Origin: Pseudomonadota bacterium
Lineage (GTDB): Bacteria; Pseudomonadota; Gammaproteobacteria; Eutrophobiales; Eutrophobiaceae
Assembly (NCBI GenBank): GCA_013112535.1
Contig: JABFGI010000010.1
Location: 1-64,000 of the forward strand
Length of the DNA stretch: 64,000 bases
Direction: 5' to 3'
Positions within the stretch are counted from its first letter, which is position 1. Every line of letters begins with the position of its first letter. The notes under the pieces are model-generated. The model was not told the origin of the DNA, searched no databases, and saw only the letters and a list, made by a program, of their open reading frames with translations. This document shows, piece by piece, positions 29,438-39,612 of this stretch. The translations under genes and the position numbers were made by a program.

Positions 29438-30368
29438 GCATGTTATCTATTTCAGCGCCTTCTTTTTGTACTGGCATCAAATCTTCTCTTGAAATACCCA
29501 ATGCTATGGTTACCGGACTGGCAACGAATAAGGAAGAATAAGTACCAACCAATACACCAATTATTAAAGCTGTTGCAAAACTATGGATAATCTCACCACC
29601 GAAAACAAATAACGCGGCCAACACTAATAAGGTCGTCAACGATGTCATTATTGTTCGACTTAAAGTCTGATTTAGAGACACATTAAACACATCAACTGGT
29701 GGCACATCACGAAATTTATGAAAGTTTTCACGTACACGATCAAACACAACAATCGTATCGTTTAATGAGTAACCTATAACTGCTAATAACGCCGCTAATA
29801 CGGTTAAATCAAAATCAAAATGAGTGACAGAAAAAATACCCAAAGTAATTAATACGTCGTGAACCAATGCGGCAATCGCGCCAACTGAAAAACGCATTTG
29901 GAAACGCATCGCGACATACAACATGATCATGGCTAATGCGGCTATCATTGCCAGACCGCCATCATTTTTTAACTCGGCACCCACTTGTGGTCCAACAAAT
30001 TCAATACGGCGCATTTCAACATTTTGTCCAGTGCCTGCAAGTAGATCTATAATTCTACTACTAATATCAGCGTTATTTAGACCTTCACTTGGTGGAATAC
30101 GAATCAAGACATCATTCGCTGATCCAAAGTATTGCACAACCGCATTTTTAAACTCTGAATTAACTAATGCATCGCGGACTTTGCCAAGATCAACGGCCTC
30201 GGAATAACCTGCTTCAACTAATGTGCCGCCAGTAAAATCAATTCCTAAACTTAAGCCCTGAAAAGCTAATGAAGCAATAGATAGAATGAGCATTAAGCCT
30301 GAAAGCATTGCGGCCATCTTGCGCTTACCCATAATATCCAGATTAAATCGTGTTTCTTGCATTTCCAT
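29433..30368 (-). CDS. secF: Protein translocase subunit SecF
   Basis: SecF works with SecD to complete protein export using proton motive force. The 311 residues include TM1 (about 17-36), the first periplasmic domain starting SLGIDFTGGTLVE, and five C-terminal transmembrane helices with VIGYSLNDTIVVFDRVREN (the conserved cytosolic-side motif). It follows secD by 43 bp. The stop codon lies at the edge of palindromic repeat 2. Confidence 0.96.
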   Translation of the reverse strand: MEMQETRFNLDIMGKRKMAAMLSGLMLILSIASLAFQGLSLGIDFTGGTLVEAGYSEAVDLGKVRDALVNSEFKNAVVQYFGSANDVLIRIPPSEGLNNADISSRIIDLLAGTGQNVEMRRIEFVGPQVGAELKNDGGLAMIAALAMIMLYVAMRFQMRFSVGAIAALVHDVLITLGIFSVTHFDFDLTVLAALLAVIGYSLNDTIVVFDRVRENFHKFRDVPPVDVFNVSLNQTLSRTIMTSLTTLLVLAALFVFGGEIIHSFATALIIGVLVGTYSSLFVASPVTIALGISREDLMPVQKEGAEIDNMP

Positions 30369-30411
30369 AATTTTATCTCTGTTTAAAAGCTTACTTTTTG
30401 TATTTTTAATT

Positions 30412-32271
30412 TTATATCTTTAACTTCTCAAGGCGGCGACCACCATAGATTAAATTAACCAAACTGCGTGTCACCATGATTGCGGTAAACATGGAAGAAA
30501 TGATGCCGAGCGATAACGTTACCGCGAACCCTTTAATCGGACCAGTACCAAAACTGAATAAAACCAATGCCGCAATTAAAGTCGTGATATTGGCATCAGC
30601 AATGGTTGAAAATGCTTTTTCATAACCGGCATGAATACTCGCTTGTGGAGAATTACCGTTACGTATTTCCTCTCTTATCCTTTCAAAGATTAAGACGTTT
30701 GCATCAACCGCCATACCAACGGTTAAAACGATACCGGCAATACCGGGCAAAGTTAGTGTGGCTTGAAGCAACGATAACATTGCGACAATCAATACAAGGT
30801 TTAACGCCAGGGCAACATTCGCAATCAGACCAAAGACCTTGTAGTAGATCGCCATAAAAACAAGCACCAGTAAAAAGCCTATCTTCACTGAATCAAAACC
30901 TTTAGCAATATTATCCTGACCAAGACTTGGACCGACGGTACGTTCTTCAATAATATAAATAGGGGCTGCCAATGCACCGGCACGCAGTAACAAGGCTAAA
31001 GTACGTGCTTCTTTTGTCGACTCAAGACCGGTAATATGGAAACGCTTGCCCAGTTGTTCCTGGATTACCGCCGCGTTAATGACCTCTTCGATAATTTCTT
31101 TTTTCTGAACTTTCTCACCATTTTCAACAGTAGTCTCAATCTTGTTTTCTATAAAGACAACTGCCAGACGTTTACCGACATTATCGCCAGAGAACTTACT
31201 CATTCTTTTTGCGCCACGACCATCCAGTGTAATTGTGACATCAGGCCCACCATTCATTGAATCGATACCGGAGGCCGCATCAATAATTGAATCACCGGTT
31301 AACATCACCTGTTTTTGTAGCAGGATAGGGAAACCACTGCGCTCTTTATACAGTCTGGATCCTGCCGGCACACGCCCATCAACCGCATCTTGCACATCGT
31401 GATCTTCGTCAACCAGTCTGAATTCAAGCGTCGCTGTGGCACCCAGAATATTTTTTGCTTTGGCCGTATCCTGCACACCTGGTAATTGAACAACAACACG
31501 ATTCAATCCTTGTTGTTGAATAACTGGCTCTGCCACTCCTAATTCATTGACACGCTTTCTTAGTGTGGTGATGTTTTGTTGTAAAGCGAGTTTTTGTGTA
31601 TCCAGCACGACTTGCTCTTTCATTGTTGCAACGAGCTGCGCTTCATCGCTATTGGATTCAGGGTTGGTAACATCGAGATCAGGAAAGCTTTTATTAATTA
31701 AATCTTCTCCACTTTCACGTTCACCGTCATTCTTAAAACGAATTAACAAGCCGCCATCATTATTAAGCGTGATCGTTTTATAACGAATTTTGTTTTCGCG
31801 CATCTTGCTGCGTAAATCAGACATATACGCTTCATTTGCCTTGGCAATAGCTGCTTCCATGTCGACTTCCATCAGAAAGTGAACACCACCACGCAGGTCA
31901 AGACCAAGGAACATTGGCTCAGCACCAAACTTGGCTAACCAGTCAGGTGTTGCTGGCGCAAGATTAATAGCAACCACGTAATTATTACCTAATGATTTTT
32001 TGACCACGTCCTGCGCTTTAAGCTGGGTATCTTCGTCATTGAACCGAACAATCAGACTTTCATTAGCTACTGATGTTGATTTATATGTTATTCCTGCTTC
32101 TTCGAGGGCATTCGTGACCTGAAATTCTGTTAGCTCACTAATTTCAGCCGATCTGGCAGCGGATACCTGTAATGCGGGATCTTTACCATAGATATTGGGT
32201 AACGCGAACAATGCACCCATACCAATTAGAAATAGAATTAATATGTATTTCCAGAGGGAATAACGATTCAT
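30412..32271 (-). CDS. secD: Protein translocase subunit SecD
   Basis: SecD is the larger RND-fold partner of SecF in the Sec holotranslocon. The 619 residues comprise an N-terminal TM (about 8-26), the large periplasmic P1 region with LGLDLRGGVHFLMEVD (conserved D/R motif), and six C-terminal TM helices containing GMAVDANVLIFERIREE, with the conserved proton-path Asp. The gene order yajC-secD-secF is the standard one. Confidence 0.97.
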   Translation of the reverse strand: MNRYSLWKYILILFLIGMGALFALPNIYGKDPALQVSAARSAEISELTEFQVTNALEEAGITYKSTSVANESLIVRFNDEDTQLKAQDVVKKSLGNNYVVAINLAPATPDWLAKFGAEPMFLGLDLRGGVHFLMEVDMEAAIAKANEAYMSDLRSKMRENKIRYKTITLNNDGGLLIRFKNDGERESGEDLINKSFPDLDVTNPESNSDEAQLVATMKEQVVLDTQKLALQQNITTLRKRVNELGVAEPVIQQQGLNRVVVQLPGVQDTAKAKNILGATATLEFRLVDEDHDVQDAVDGRVPAGSRLYKERSGFPILLQKQVMLTGDSIIDAASGIDSMNGGPDVTITLDGRGAKRMSKFSGDNVGKRLAVVFIENKIETTVENGEKVQKKEIIEEVINAAVIQEQLGKRFHITGLESTKEARTLALLLRAGALAAPIYIIEERTVGPSLGQDNIAKGFDSVKIGFLLVLVFMAIYYKVFGLIANVALALNLVLIVAMLSLLQATLTLPGIAGIVLTVGMAVDANVLIFERIREEIRNGNSPQASIHAGYEKAFSTIADANITTLIAALVLFSFGTGPIKGFAVTLSLGIISSMFTAIMVTRSLVNLIYGGRRLEKLKI

Positions 32272-32310
32272 GACCTTAGCCTACTTAATTTATGATTTAT
32301 TATAATTTCT

Positions 32311-32637
32311 TTAAAGAGTTTTCAGTGTGCCTTTAGGCAATACTGTTGTAACTGCGTTTTTTTGTATTTTTACTTCGGTTTCTTTTGCAATCTCAAGCAA
32401 AATAAAATTATCACCGACATTTTTTATTTTCCCGAGCAGACCACCTGAAGTCGCAACTTCATCGCCTTTACTTAATTCGCTGACTAATTGCTTATGCTGC
32501 TTGGCCTGTTTCATTTGCGGACGGATTAATATGAAATAAAAAACCGCAAATAATATGATTAACGGCAGAAAACTGGCCAATCCCGGTTCCTGCTGCGCGG
32601 GCGCTGCCCAGGCACTATTGATGAAAAAATCTAACAT
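32311..32637 (-). CDS. yajC: Preprotein translocase accessory protein YajC
   Basis: YajC is a small single-pass inner-membrane protein that associates with SecDF and the holotranslocon. The 108 residues have one TM helix (about 22-42, SFLPLIILFAVFYFILIRPQ) and the cytosolic YajC signature LSKGDEVATSGGLLGKI. It precedes secD by 39 bp. In most relatives it comes straight after tgt. Here two extra genes separate it from tgt. Confidence 0.95.
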   Translation of the reverse strand: MLDFFINSAWAAPAQQEPGLASFLPLIILFAVFYFILIRPQMKQAKQHKQLVSELSKGDEVATSGGLLGKIKNVGDNFILLEIAKETEVKIQKNAVTTVLPKGTLKTL

Positions 32638-32780
32638 TTATAATTACTCTGATTTTAAAAACGCGGCATTATGACACAACAGTTCCAATTTCAGTATAGA
32701 TAACGCCGAGTATCTCTAAAAATCTAGTGGGGCTGAAATTCAATATTTCAAGTCAACTTGCCTTTATGCAGATGGTCAGA

Positions 32781-33722
32781 TTAGGAAAATTCCAGCATTT
32801 CACTTTCCAGCAACTGTTTAAATGTCGCTTTGATACTCTGCAGCATTTGCTCCTGGGCACCAATTTGCTTGAGCTGCTCTGATATATAATCAACACTGAC
32901 AGTACCGTTAACATGTTGAAATAATGGAGCAAATCCTTCACTCAGTTCAGCCGTTTTCTGGTCAATCGTCGGTTCACACTGTGACATATGACTAACATGA
33001 GCCCGGGCGACAAATAATCTGGGTTCGTCTTTTTCTAATATTTTCTTGCGTTTTGATGCCGCAAACGGCTTCTTGCACAAACTTCGCCAGAGATCACACT
33101 CTGATTCAGAATAAAACAAGTTTTTTAATTTCTCATACGATTCAGGAATCATTGCCGCACATACATAGGGAGCCAGTTTGATATTCTTATTTGACCAGTC
33201 CCCGGCAATTTGAGGTGATTTAATATGTAACTGACCGTTTTCCAAAACTTCTCGCTTTAAGGAAGCACTGGTCCATGCCATACCCAGTTCTGCTTCCAGT
33301 ACCGCTGATACTTTGGCTTGTTCATTTGTCGAACTAAATGAAAAGCGTTGTAAGCTTTCGCCTAATCGTCGGCCAAAATACGTTGCGCGATCGATTGTTG
33401 CTGTCCTCATTGTTTCAACATCAATTAATTCCTTCAATACATCAAATCCATTATCTAATGAGGAAACAATACTAAAACTAACAGGAAAAGCGCGACAGAG
33501 ATGAGACAACAATAAATCAGCTCGTATTTTTGCATCGAGTTCTAATGCATCGGGGCGAATTTCATTAAAGTCATTTAATTCGTCTTCACTTAACTCATAT
33601 TGATAAAGTGCAGCAATTGAATCTTTACAAAAATTCTCACGTACCGTGTTATCAAATAACAAATCGAATAAGGCACGTTCCTGTTCCTGATAACTCATGG
33701 ACCAAAACTCATTTGCAACCAT
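32781..33722 (-). CDS. Probable partner protein of the adjacent DUF692-type enzyme
   Basis: I do not recognise the whole family of this 313-residue protein. Residues 10-60 (ALFDLLFDNTVRENFCKDS..YELSEDELNDFNEI) resemble the helical leader/LigA-like pattern (D...RE.F..D....L..Y.LS..E) seen in proteins that accompany RiPP-modifying enzymes. The middle (about 130-260) has scattered conserved-looking W, C and H residues (YVCAAMIPESYEKL). It overlaps the enzyme gene by 14 bp, which argues for a stoichiometric partner such as MbnC, TglI or BufC for their MNIO enzymes. It has no signal peptide or TM, so it is cytosolic. The assignment is inference from position and size. Confidence 0.6.
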   Translation of the reverse strand: MVANEFWSMSYQEQERALFDLLFDNTVRENFCKDSIAALYQYELSEDELNDFNEIRPDALELDAKIRADLLLSHLCRAFPVSFSIVSSLDNGFDVLKELIDVETMRTATIDRATYFGRRLGESLQRFSFSSTNEQAKVSAVLEAELGMAWTSASLKREVLENGQLHIKSPQIAGDWSNKNIKLAPYVCAAMIPESYEKLKNLFYSESECDLWRSLCKKPFAASKRKKILEKDEPRLFVARAHVSHMSQCEPTIDQKTAELSEGFAPLFQHVNGTVSVDYISEQLKQIGAQEQMLQSIKATFKQLLESEMLEFS

Positions 33723-34602
33723 CCAGACTGTCTATCAATAATTTGCTGGCACTTTTTTCCCGTACGATTTTTCGTATACGTTCAAGTGTTGACAATACAG
33801 TGCTTTCATTGACCCCTTCACATTCATAACAAACGGCTTTTACATTAGGTAATAACGGTAACATTGCTTCGAACATCTTCCATGTTTCATCAACAATCGT
33901 ACACTCATGAGCATCAACGTAAATTGGCCCAGCTTCCCCTTCCTTCAATCGTCCACCGGCAATATGTACCTCTATAACACGTTCGACCGGCAAATCATCA
34001 ATCGCTTCCAACACACTACGACCACTTGCCATCTCATAAGAAACCAGATGCCCCATATCAAGCAGGAGAGCACAGTCGGTTTGTTTTGCCAGACTGCCAA
34101 AAAAAGAGAACCACGGTATTGAACCAACGATAAATGCTACTGGTGGCGGTTCAACGGCAACAGGCACAGGCACTTTCGCCTGTACTTCCTTAACACGTTC
34201 CACTGCAAGTTCTAAAGAAGCTTGATTAAACGGTGGTGGTATAAAATAACCCAGAGAAGTTGAATAAGCCGGACCTTCCTCCCAAAAACAATACGCCACA
34301 TCCTGTGCAAACCAGGGAGAATCAACTCCGGCAATATGTTTTGATGTAGCATCCAGCCACGCATTCGAGTTCGGATAAGAACCGCAAAAATTGATATAGG
34401 AAGGATGAAATAAAATAGACGCGCCCGCCGCTTTAATTTTTTCAACTTCATCGATTACTGCATCAACATCAACCAAACCTGAATATTCGACAAAACTTGG
34501 ACCACCTTTAGTACGAACTAAAGAAACAGGATCAGGATCAGAAGAAAGACTCAAACTGGCACCGATTCCTAAAGTAGGTAATGTGTCGAGTTGATTACTC
34601 AT
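33709..34602 (-). CDS. DUF692/MNIO-type multinuclear iron oxidative enzyme (putative)
   Basis: The 297-residue TIM-barrel-like protein has the motif order of DUF692 (MNIO) enzymes such as MbnB and TglH, which use two or three irons to modify cysteines in peptides. Candidate ligands are ILFHPSYINF (His), VAVEPPP (Glu), ALLLDMGHLV (Asp and His, in place of the usual D..N), VIEVHIAGG (His), YVDAHECTIVDETW (Asp, His) and VCYECEG (Glu). The second His motif (usually D/E-H-L) reads DVAYCFW, so one ligand seems changed. It sits between tgt and yajC, overlapping its partner. No precursor peptide gene is obvious nearby. A xylose-isomerase-like enzyme is the alternative. Confidence 0.68.
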   Translation of the reverse strand: MSNQLDTLPTLGIGASLSLSSDPDPVSLVRTKGGPSFVEYSGLVDVDAVIDEVEKIKAAGASILFHPSYINFCGSYPNSNAWLDATSKHIAGVDSPWFAQDVAYCFWEEGPAYSTSLGYFIPPPFNQASLELAVERVKEVQAKVPVPVAVEPPPVAFIVGSIPWFSFFGSLAKQTDCALLLDMGHLVSYEMASGRSVLEAIDDLPVERVIEVHIAGGRLKEGEAGPIYVDAHECTIVDETWKMFEAMLPLLPNVKAVCYECEGVNESTVLSTLERIRKIVREKSASKLLIDSLDGCK

Positions 34603-34656
34603 TAATGTATTGTTCTACGCATATAAAAAAGCATCAAGACTAAATAGAAAAATAAA

Positions 34657-35775
<1,119 letters not shown>

Positions 35776-35850
35776 TTATATCTTATAGTATTCCCAACTT
35801 AAAACTTGACCGCCATGAATGGCGGAAATACTGGCCCAACAGTAGGCGCT

Positions 35851-36900
35851 TTAGGCGATACAGGCTGTTGCCAGTGCATTTTTCCCCGTTAATAACATCG
35901 CATCACCATAACTGTAAAAGCGATACTTTTCTTCAATTGCATGTTGATAAGCGTTCATTACATTATCTTGTCCGGCAAATGCACAAACTAACATTAATAA
36001 GGTTGATTCTGATAAGTGAAAATTTGTCAGCATCATATCGACAACATTAAATTTAAAGCCGGGATAAATAAAAATATCAGTATCACCTTCAAAACTGGTT
36101 AACACACCACCTCTTGCTGCTGTTTCCAGACTTCTTACCACGGTTGTTCCAACAGCTAAAACACGACCGCCATTATTCTTCGTTTCATGAATTTTTTTCA
36201 CAACATCCGCGGGTACTCGTGCATATTCACTATGCATTTTATGCTCGGCAATATCATCAACACGAACAGGTTGAAATGTTCCCGCACCAACATGCAAGGT
36301 TAACTTCGCATTATCTATCCCCTTGTTTTTTAACTCATCCAGTATTTGCGTCGTAAAGTGTAATCCTGCCGTTGGTGCCGCAACCGCACCGGGCTTTTCG
36401 GAAAAAACAGTTTGATAACGTTCTTTATCCTTACCTTCATCATCCCTATCAATATAAGGCGGTAATGGCATATGACCGAGACGATCAACTAAATCAGTTA
36501 TTTGTTCTTCACCTTCATAGCTGAGCAAGAACATATCACCGTTTCGCCCCAACACTTCAAAATTCGTATTCTCATCCAGCAATAATAATGTCCCCGGCTT
36601 CGGCGTTTTGCTGGCTCGAAGCTGAACCATTAAGGTCTTCTCGTCCCGAATCCGTTCAAGCATGATTTCAACTTTTCCGCCGGTTTCTTTTTGTGCAAAT
36701 AATCGCGCAGGAATGACACGCGTATCGTTTAAAACGATTAAATCTCCCGGTTTTAGATAATCAGCAAATTGCTTAAATGAGGAGTCTGTTATCTGCCCTT
36801 CAGGCTGAAGACACAACAGACGACTTCTATCACGATCCGCAGTTGGATACTGCGCTATCAGCTCTTCAGGGAGGTCATAAGAAAAATCACTGGTTTTCAT
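35851..36900 (-). CDS. queA: S-adenosylmethionine:tRNA ribosyltransferase-isomerase QueA
   Basis: QueA adds the ribosyl moiety of SAM to preQ1-34 in tRNA, giving epoxyqueuosine. The 349 residues carry the family landmarks [52 protein letters not shown] and [16 protein letters not shown]. It is the first gene of the queA-tgt-(MNIO pair)-yajC-secDF series and is divergent from tRNA-Leu. Confidence 0.97.
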   Translation of the reverse strand: MKTSDFSYDLPEELIAQYPTADRDRSRLLCLQPEGQITDSSFKQFADYLKPGDLIVLNDTRVIPARLFAQKETGGKVEIMLERIRDEKTLMVQLRASKTPKPGTLLLLDENTNFEVLGRNGDMFLLSYEGEEQITDLVDRLGHMPLPPYIDRDDEGKDKERYQTVFSEKPGAVAAPTAGLHFTTQILDELKNKGIDNAKLTLHVGAGTFQPVRVDDIAEHKMHSEYARVPADVVKKIHETKNNGGRVLAVGTTVVRSLETAARGGVLTSFEGDTDIFIYPGFKFNVVDMMLTNFHLSESTLLMLVCAFAGQDNVMNAYQHAIEEKYRFYSYGDAMLLTGKNALATACIA

Positions 36901-36954
36901 GGCGCGCGATGTTAGCAGAAATAAGTCAACGTAGTTTAATAATAGAGGCTAATA

Positions 36955-36982
36955 TTGACCTTGTGCTGGCATTCCTTATACT
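36955..36982 (+). promoter_or_regulatory. Promoter of tRNA-Leu
   Basis: TTGACC (36955-36960) and TATACT (36977-36982) are 16 bases apart. The G/C-rich stretch that follows (tgccgcctgc) looks like the discriminator of stable-RNA promoters under stringent control. Transcription would begin about a dozen bases before the tRNA. Confidence 0.7.
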
Positions 36983-37002
36983 TGCCGCCTGCTTTTCTCA
37001 TG

Positions 37003-37087
37003 GCCGGGGTGGCGGAATTGGTAGACGCGCCGGATTCAAAATCCGGTTTCTTCGGAAGTGCGAGTTCGATTCTCGCCCTCGGCACCA
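37003..37087 (+). tRNA. tRNA-Leu (CAA)
   Basis: This is an 85-base class II tRNA. The acceptor GCCGGGG pairs with the 3' CCCTCGGC region (one G-U pair). The anticodon stem CCGGA/TCCGG encloses loop TTCAAAA with anticodon CAA, which reads UUG. The long variable arm TTTCTTCGGAAGT and the TTCGATT T-loop are intact. The CCA end is encoded (37085-37087). Confidence 0.96.
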
Positions 37088-37229
37088 TATTTTACTTATT
37101 ATTATCTAACGAATAAGAATTTTGTTGTATTAATTTAGCAAAACTTGAAAACTTAGATAATAAGAAATTCAACACAGAACCATCATCAGTAATAACAGGA
37201 AATGTGAACGTCCTATTTCTAAATATGAA

Positions 37230-37391
37230 TTACTTTGAAGTGTGCGCCTCGTTTATAACTCGTAATTGCCTATCCGTAGCCTTTTTCAGGACGTCAGAGT
37301 ACACACGCTTTTTCTCTCTTGAGGAAGCGGTACGAATAAAATCAGAAAACAACGTAGATTTTCCTTTTTTTGTCTTAAAAAATGTAAGCAT
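37230..37391 (-). CDS. Small hypothetical protein next to the zeta-type kinase
   Basis: A 53-codon frame runs from ATG 37391 to TAA 37230, nine bases after the stop of the zeta-like gene. The product is basic and mostly helical (FIRTASSREKKRVYSDVLKKATDRQ, abbreviated at its ends). The sequence has protein-like composition and is in the right place and orientation to be cotranscribed. It could be an antitoxin or accessory peptide. I know of no characterised homologue. The SD is weak. Confidence 0.55.
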   Translation of the reverse strand: MLTFFKTKKGKSTLFSDFIRTASSREKKRVYSDVLKKATDRQLRVINEAHTSK

Positions 37392-37400
37392 AGTTTTACT

Positions 37401-38123
37401 CTAGTTCAATCCTAGCATAAGCTCAAGGTCGGCAGGAGTGTATTTCTCCGGTATATGGTTGTCAATTTTATCAACTCCCGCCTTATAAAACTTATGACTG
37501 TTATCTGTATTCTTCATCAATAAATCAACCTTTAATTTCGATCCAAATTCAACTTTCAACAAGTTGACCACATTTCTTGCAGCAAAATATTGTTCGATAA
37601 AATGTTCCGGTCGAATACGCCTCCCTTCCACTATTTCACGACTAGTCACAAATTCCCACGCCAGTTTCGGCTCCTGATAAACATACAGGATTTGTACCAC
37701 CCGTCCCTTTTTTAAGGATCGTGAAATATTCTGTTTTGCTTTCTCATAATGACTTAGCGTCCCATCAAGCAAAAAACTTTGATTTTTTTTCAGAGCCAGA
37801 TCATGAATTTTCTCAACCAGTACTGAAACACCATTCTGGAATAGCCAGGAATTTCCTCCCAAATAACCTGGGAACTCTTGCCTCAAATCATCGGGATCAA
37901 TACGCAATATCTCTACACCTTCCTCTTCAACCCTAGCTAACAATTCAATCGATGCTTCTGTTTTACCTGCACCTGGCGATCCTGCCATAAATACTGAAAC
38001 AGGTTCATCTTCAGGTATAAAACGAGAAGTATCCGTCAACTTTTCAGCAATGGCTTTTTTATTTGCCCTGGCAAAAGCTAGTGCATCTTCTTCTATCTTT
38101 TTATCTTCAGATGATAATTCCAT
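37401..38123 (-). CDS. Zeta-toxin-like P-loop kinase
   Basis: The 240-residue protein resembles zeta/PezT kinases, which phosphorylate UDP-N-acetylglucosamine and block cell-wall synthesis. The Walker A motif is GSPGAGKT (about 48-55). RIDPDDLRQEFPGY follows and matches the zeta substrate-binding segment (IDxDxxRxxxPxY). LLDGTLSHYEKAKQNI and a basic lid region (TSREIVEGRRIRPEHF) follow. No epsilon-type antitoxin lies upstream. The only companion is the 53-residue frame downstream. It may instead be a housekeeping or phage-defence kinase of the same fold. Confidence 0.8.
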   Translation of the reverse strand: MELSSEDKKIEEDALAFARANKKAIAEKLTDTSRFIPEDEPVSVFMAGSPGAGKTEASIELLARVEEEGVEILRIDPDDLRQEFPGYLGGNSWLFQNGVSVLVEKIHDLALKKNQSFLLDGTLSHYEKAKQNISRSLKKGRVVQILYVYQEPKLAWEFVTSREIVEGRRIRPEHFIEQYFAARNVVNLLKVEFGSKLKVDLLMKNTDNSHKFYKAGVDKIDNHIPEKYTPADLELMLGLN

Positions 38124-38198
38124 ATTTGTATCTTTGTTAAGCTCTCCTTAATTCTATTCGGTTTAGCAAACTCTAAACTCTTTCTATAACTCAGGTAT

Positions 38199-38948
38199 TT
38201 AATCTTTGTAAATCTTGCCGCCGATTCCTTTAATTAATTTTTCTATTAACTCTGTCTGCTGTAACAGCAGTTCTTTATTTGTCGAACGTAATACAATATT
38301 CACACCTAATTTGCCATGTTTGAAATAAGGGTAACTTCCGATACTGACTGCTTCGCATTCATTTTGAATATTTGTCATACCTTCAGCTAACTTGCTTTCG
38401 GTTAAGTTAGTACAAACGCTTGCAGTTAATATGGGCGGACCGCCAACAAGTCGATCAGTCAAACTATCGAACATGGCTTGCATAATTTTTGGCACGCCGG
38501 CTAAAACAAATACATTATTAATCTGGAAAGCAGGCGCGCCACTAACGGGGTTATCAATTAATGAAGCGCCTTCCGGTATGTCAGCCATTTTTAAACGCGC
38601 TTCAGTCAGGGTGCCTGGTTCATAGTAACGTTCCATAATCGCTACAGCCTCAGAATTGCGAAGCATCTTCACATTGAAGGCTTTAGCGATTGATGCTGCC
38701 GTAATATCGTCGTGTGTCGGGCCAATTCCGCCAGTGGTAAATACATAATCATAATTACCAGAATAGTGTTTTACTTTATCGATAATGGTTACTTCTACAT
38801 CAGGAATGATAATAACTTCTACGAGAATAATACCCAGCTTTTCAAGATTCTTACCTATATAGGAAATATTGAGATCCTGAGTTCTACCGGATAATATTTC
38901 ATTTCCGATGATAATAACTGCGGCTTTTTTTGAATTTTTTTTGTTCAT
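38199..38948 (-). CDS. CinA-like molybdopterin-binding-domain protein
   Basis: This 249-residue protein consists of the N-terminal CinA/MoCF-type domain without the C-terminal nicotinamide-nucleotide amidase domain. Signatures are IIGNEILSGRTQDLNISYI, FTTGGIGPTHDDITAASIAKAF and a VLAGVPKIMQAMFD segment. Full CinA proteins combine this with ADP-ribose pyrophosphatase and NMN deamidase activities. The short version may keep the pyrophosphatase function. It is divergent from the cytochrome c gene. Confidence 0.85.
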   Translation of the reverse strand: MNKKNSKKAAVIIIGNEILSGRTQDLNISYIGKNLEKLGIILVEVIIIPDVEVTIIDKVKHYSGNYDYVFTTGGIGPTHDDITAASIAKAFNVKMLRNSEAVAIMERYYEPGTLTEARLKMADIPEGASLIDNPVSGAPAFQINNVFVLAGVPKIMQAMFDSLTDRLVGGPPILTASVCTNLTESKLAEGMTNIQNECEAVSIGSYPYFKHGKLGVNIVLRSTNKELLLQQTELIEKLIKGIGGKIYKD

Positions 38949-39001
38949 GCCTATCTAAAACTCAGAATCGGGAAATAAGTGCGACATTTTGCCATATTGT
39001 T

Positions 39002-39020
39002 TACATAAAATATTTATGTA
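39002..39020. promoter_or_regulatory. Perfect palindrome in the cytochrome c promoter region
   Basis: The sequence tacataaaatatttatgta has perfect 8-bp arms around ATA. It falls in the spacer of a plausible promoter for the cytochrome gene (TTGTTT at 38997-39002, TATTCT at 39019-39024), 54 bp before the ATG. It is a candidate operator. The binding protein is unknown. Confidence 0.5.
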
Positions 39021-39073
39021 TTCTACTGTGCAAAATAATAATAATTAAATTAAGAAATTAAAGAGGTACATTT

Positions 39074-39475
39074 ATGAATAAATTCATTAAATCTACTGCT
39101 ATCAGTCTAATGGCAGTCATGATGTCATTTGCTGCTTATGCAGAAGATAAACCCTATCAAGTGGTTGATGGAAAAATTAGCGCTAATGCTGTTGAAGGCT
39201 GGAAAACATACAATGGCGGCGGTTGTGGTGCTTGCCATGGTAAAGGTGGTATTGGTGCCGTCGGACCTAATCTTGGTAATAGTGTGACACAAAAATTATC
39301 CAAGAAAGAATTCGTTAATATTGTTACCAACGGTAAATCAGGCACGTTGATGCGTCCAAACAAGACCAATAAACGCGTCATGGATAATATGGATAATCTA
39401 TATGCCTATCTTGTGGCTCGTGGTGATGATGTGCTTGGACCAGGAAATTTAATCAAACTCCCTTTAGGTAAGTAA
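39074..39475 (+). CDS. Periplasmic c-type cytochrome
   Basis: This is a 133-residue monohaem cytochrome c. Residues 1-23 form a signal peptide (cut after AAYA). The haem site is CGACH (about residues 51-55). A possible Met axial ligand lies in GTLMRPNKTN. The mature start KPYQVVDGKI and the end LYAYLVARGDDVLGPG resemble cytochromes that accompany PQQ-dependent alcohol dehydrogenases (XoxG/PedF-like), but no dehydrogenase is nearby, so its donor is unknown. An SD AAAGAGG lies about eight bases before the ATG. A strong terminator follows. Confidence 0.85.
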   Translation: MNKFIKSTAISLMAVMMSFAAYAEDKPYQVVDGKISANAVEGWKTYNGGGCGACHGKGGIGAVGPNLGNSVTQKLSKKEFVNIVTNGKSGTLMRPNKTNKRVMDNMDNLYAYLVARGDDVLGPGNLIKLPLGK

Positions 39476-39549
39476 AGTTGTATAAATAACAGCTTCAATG
39501 TTACATATCAAAAAAAAATTAACTCCAAACAATTGATTTTTGATGTAAC

Positions 39550-39590
39550 AACCAGCTGTATCCATGACAGATACAGCTGGTTTTTTTTCA
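39550..39590 (+). terminator. Strong Rho-independent terminator after cytochrome c
   Basis: There is a perfect 13-bp stem (aaccagctgtatc / gatacagctggtt) with loop catgaca, followed by eight or more T residues. It isolates the cytochrome gene from the sensor kinase that starts at 39613. Confidence 0.93.
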
Positions 39591-39612
39591 AGTTTTTTTT
39601 TACTCTGTCAAA

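Noticed and set aside
35810..35825. Hairpin ccgccat-ga-atggcgg between queA and tgt
   Set aside because: No proper U-run on the minus strand, and the operon is expected to continue into tgt. Kept only as a remark in the tgt entry.
36777..37109. 110-codon plus-strand frame over the queA start and tRNA-Leu
   Set aside because: It is antisense to queA and runs through the tRNA. No protein-like features.
37204..37404. 66-codon plus-strand frame beside the zeta-like gene
   Set aside because: The minus strand carries a better 53-codon frame with protein-like composition and correct position.
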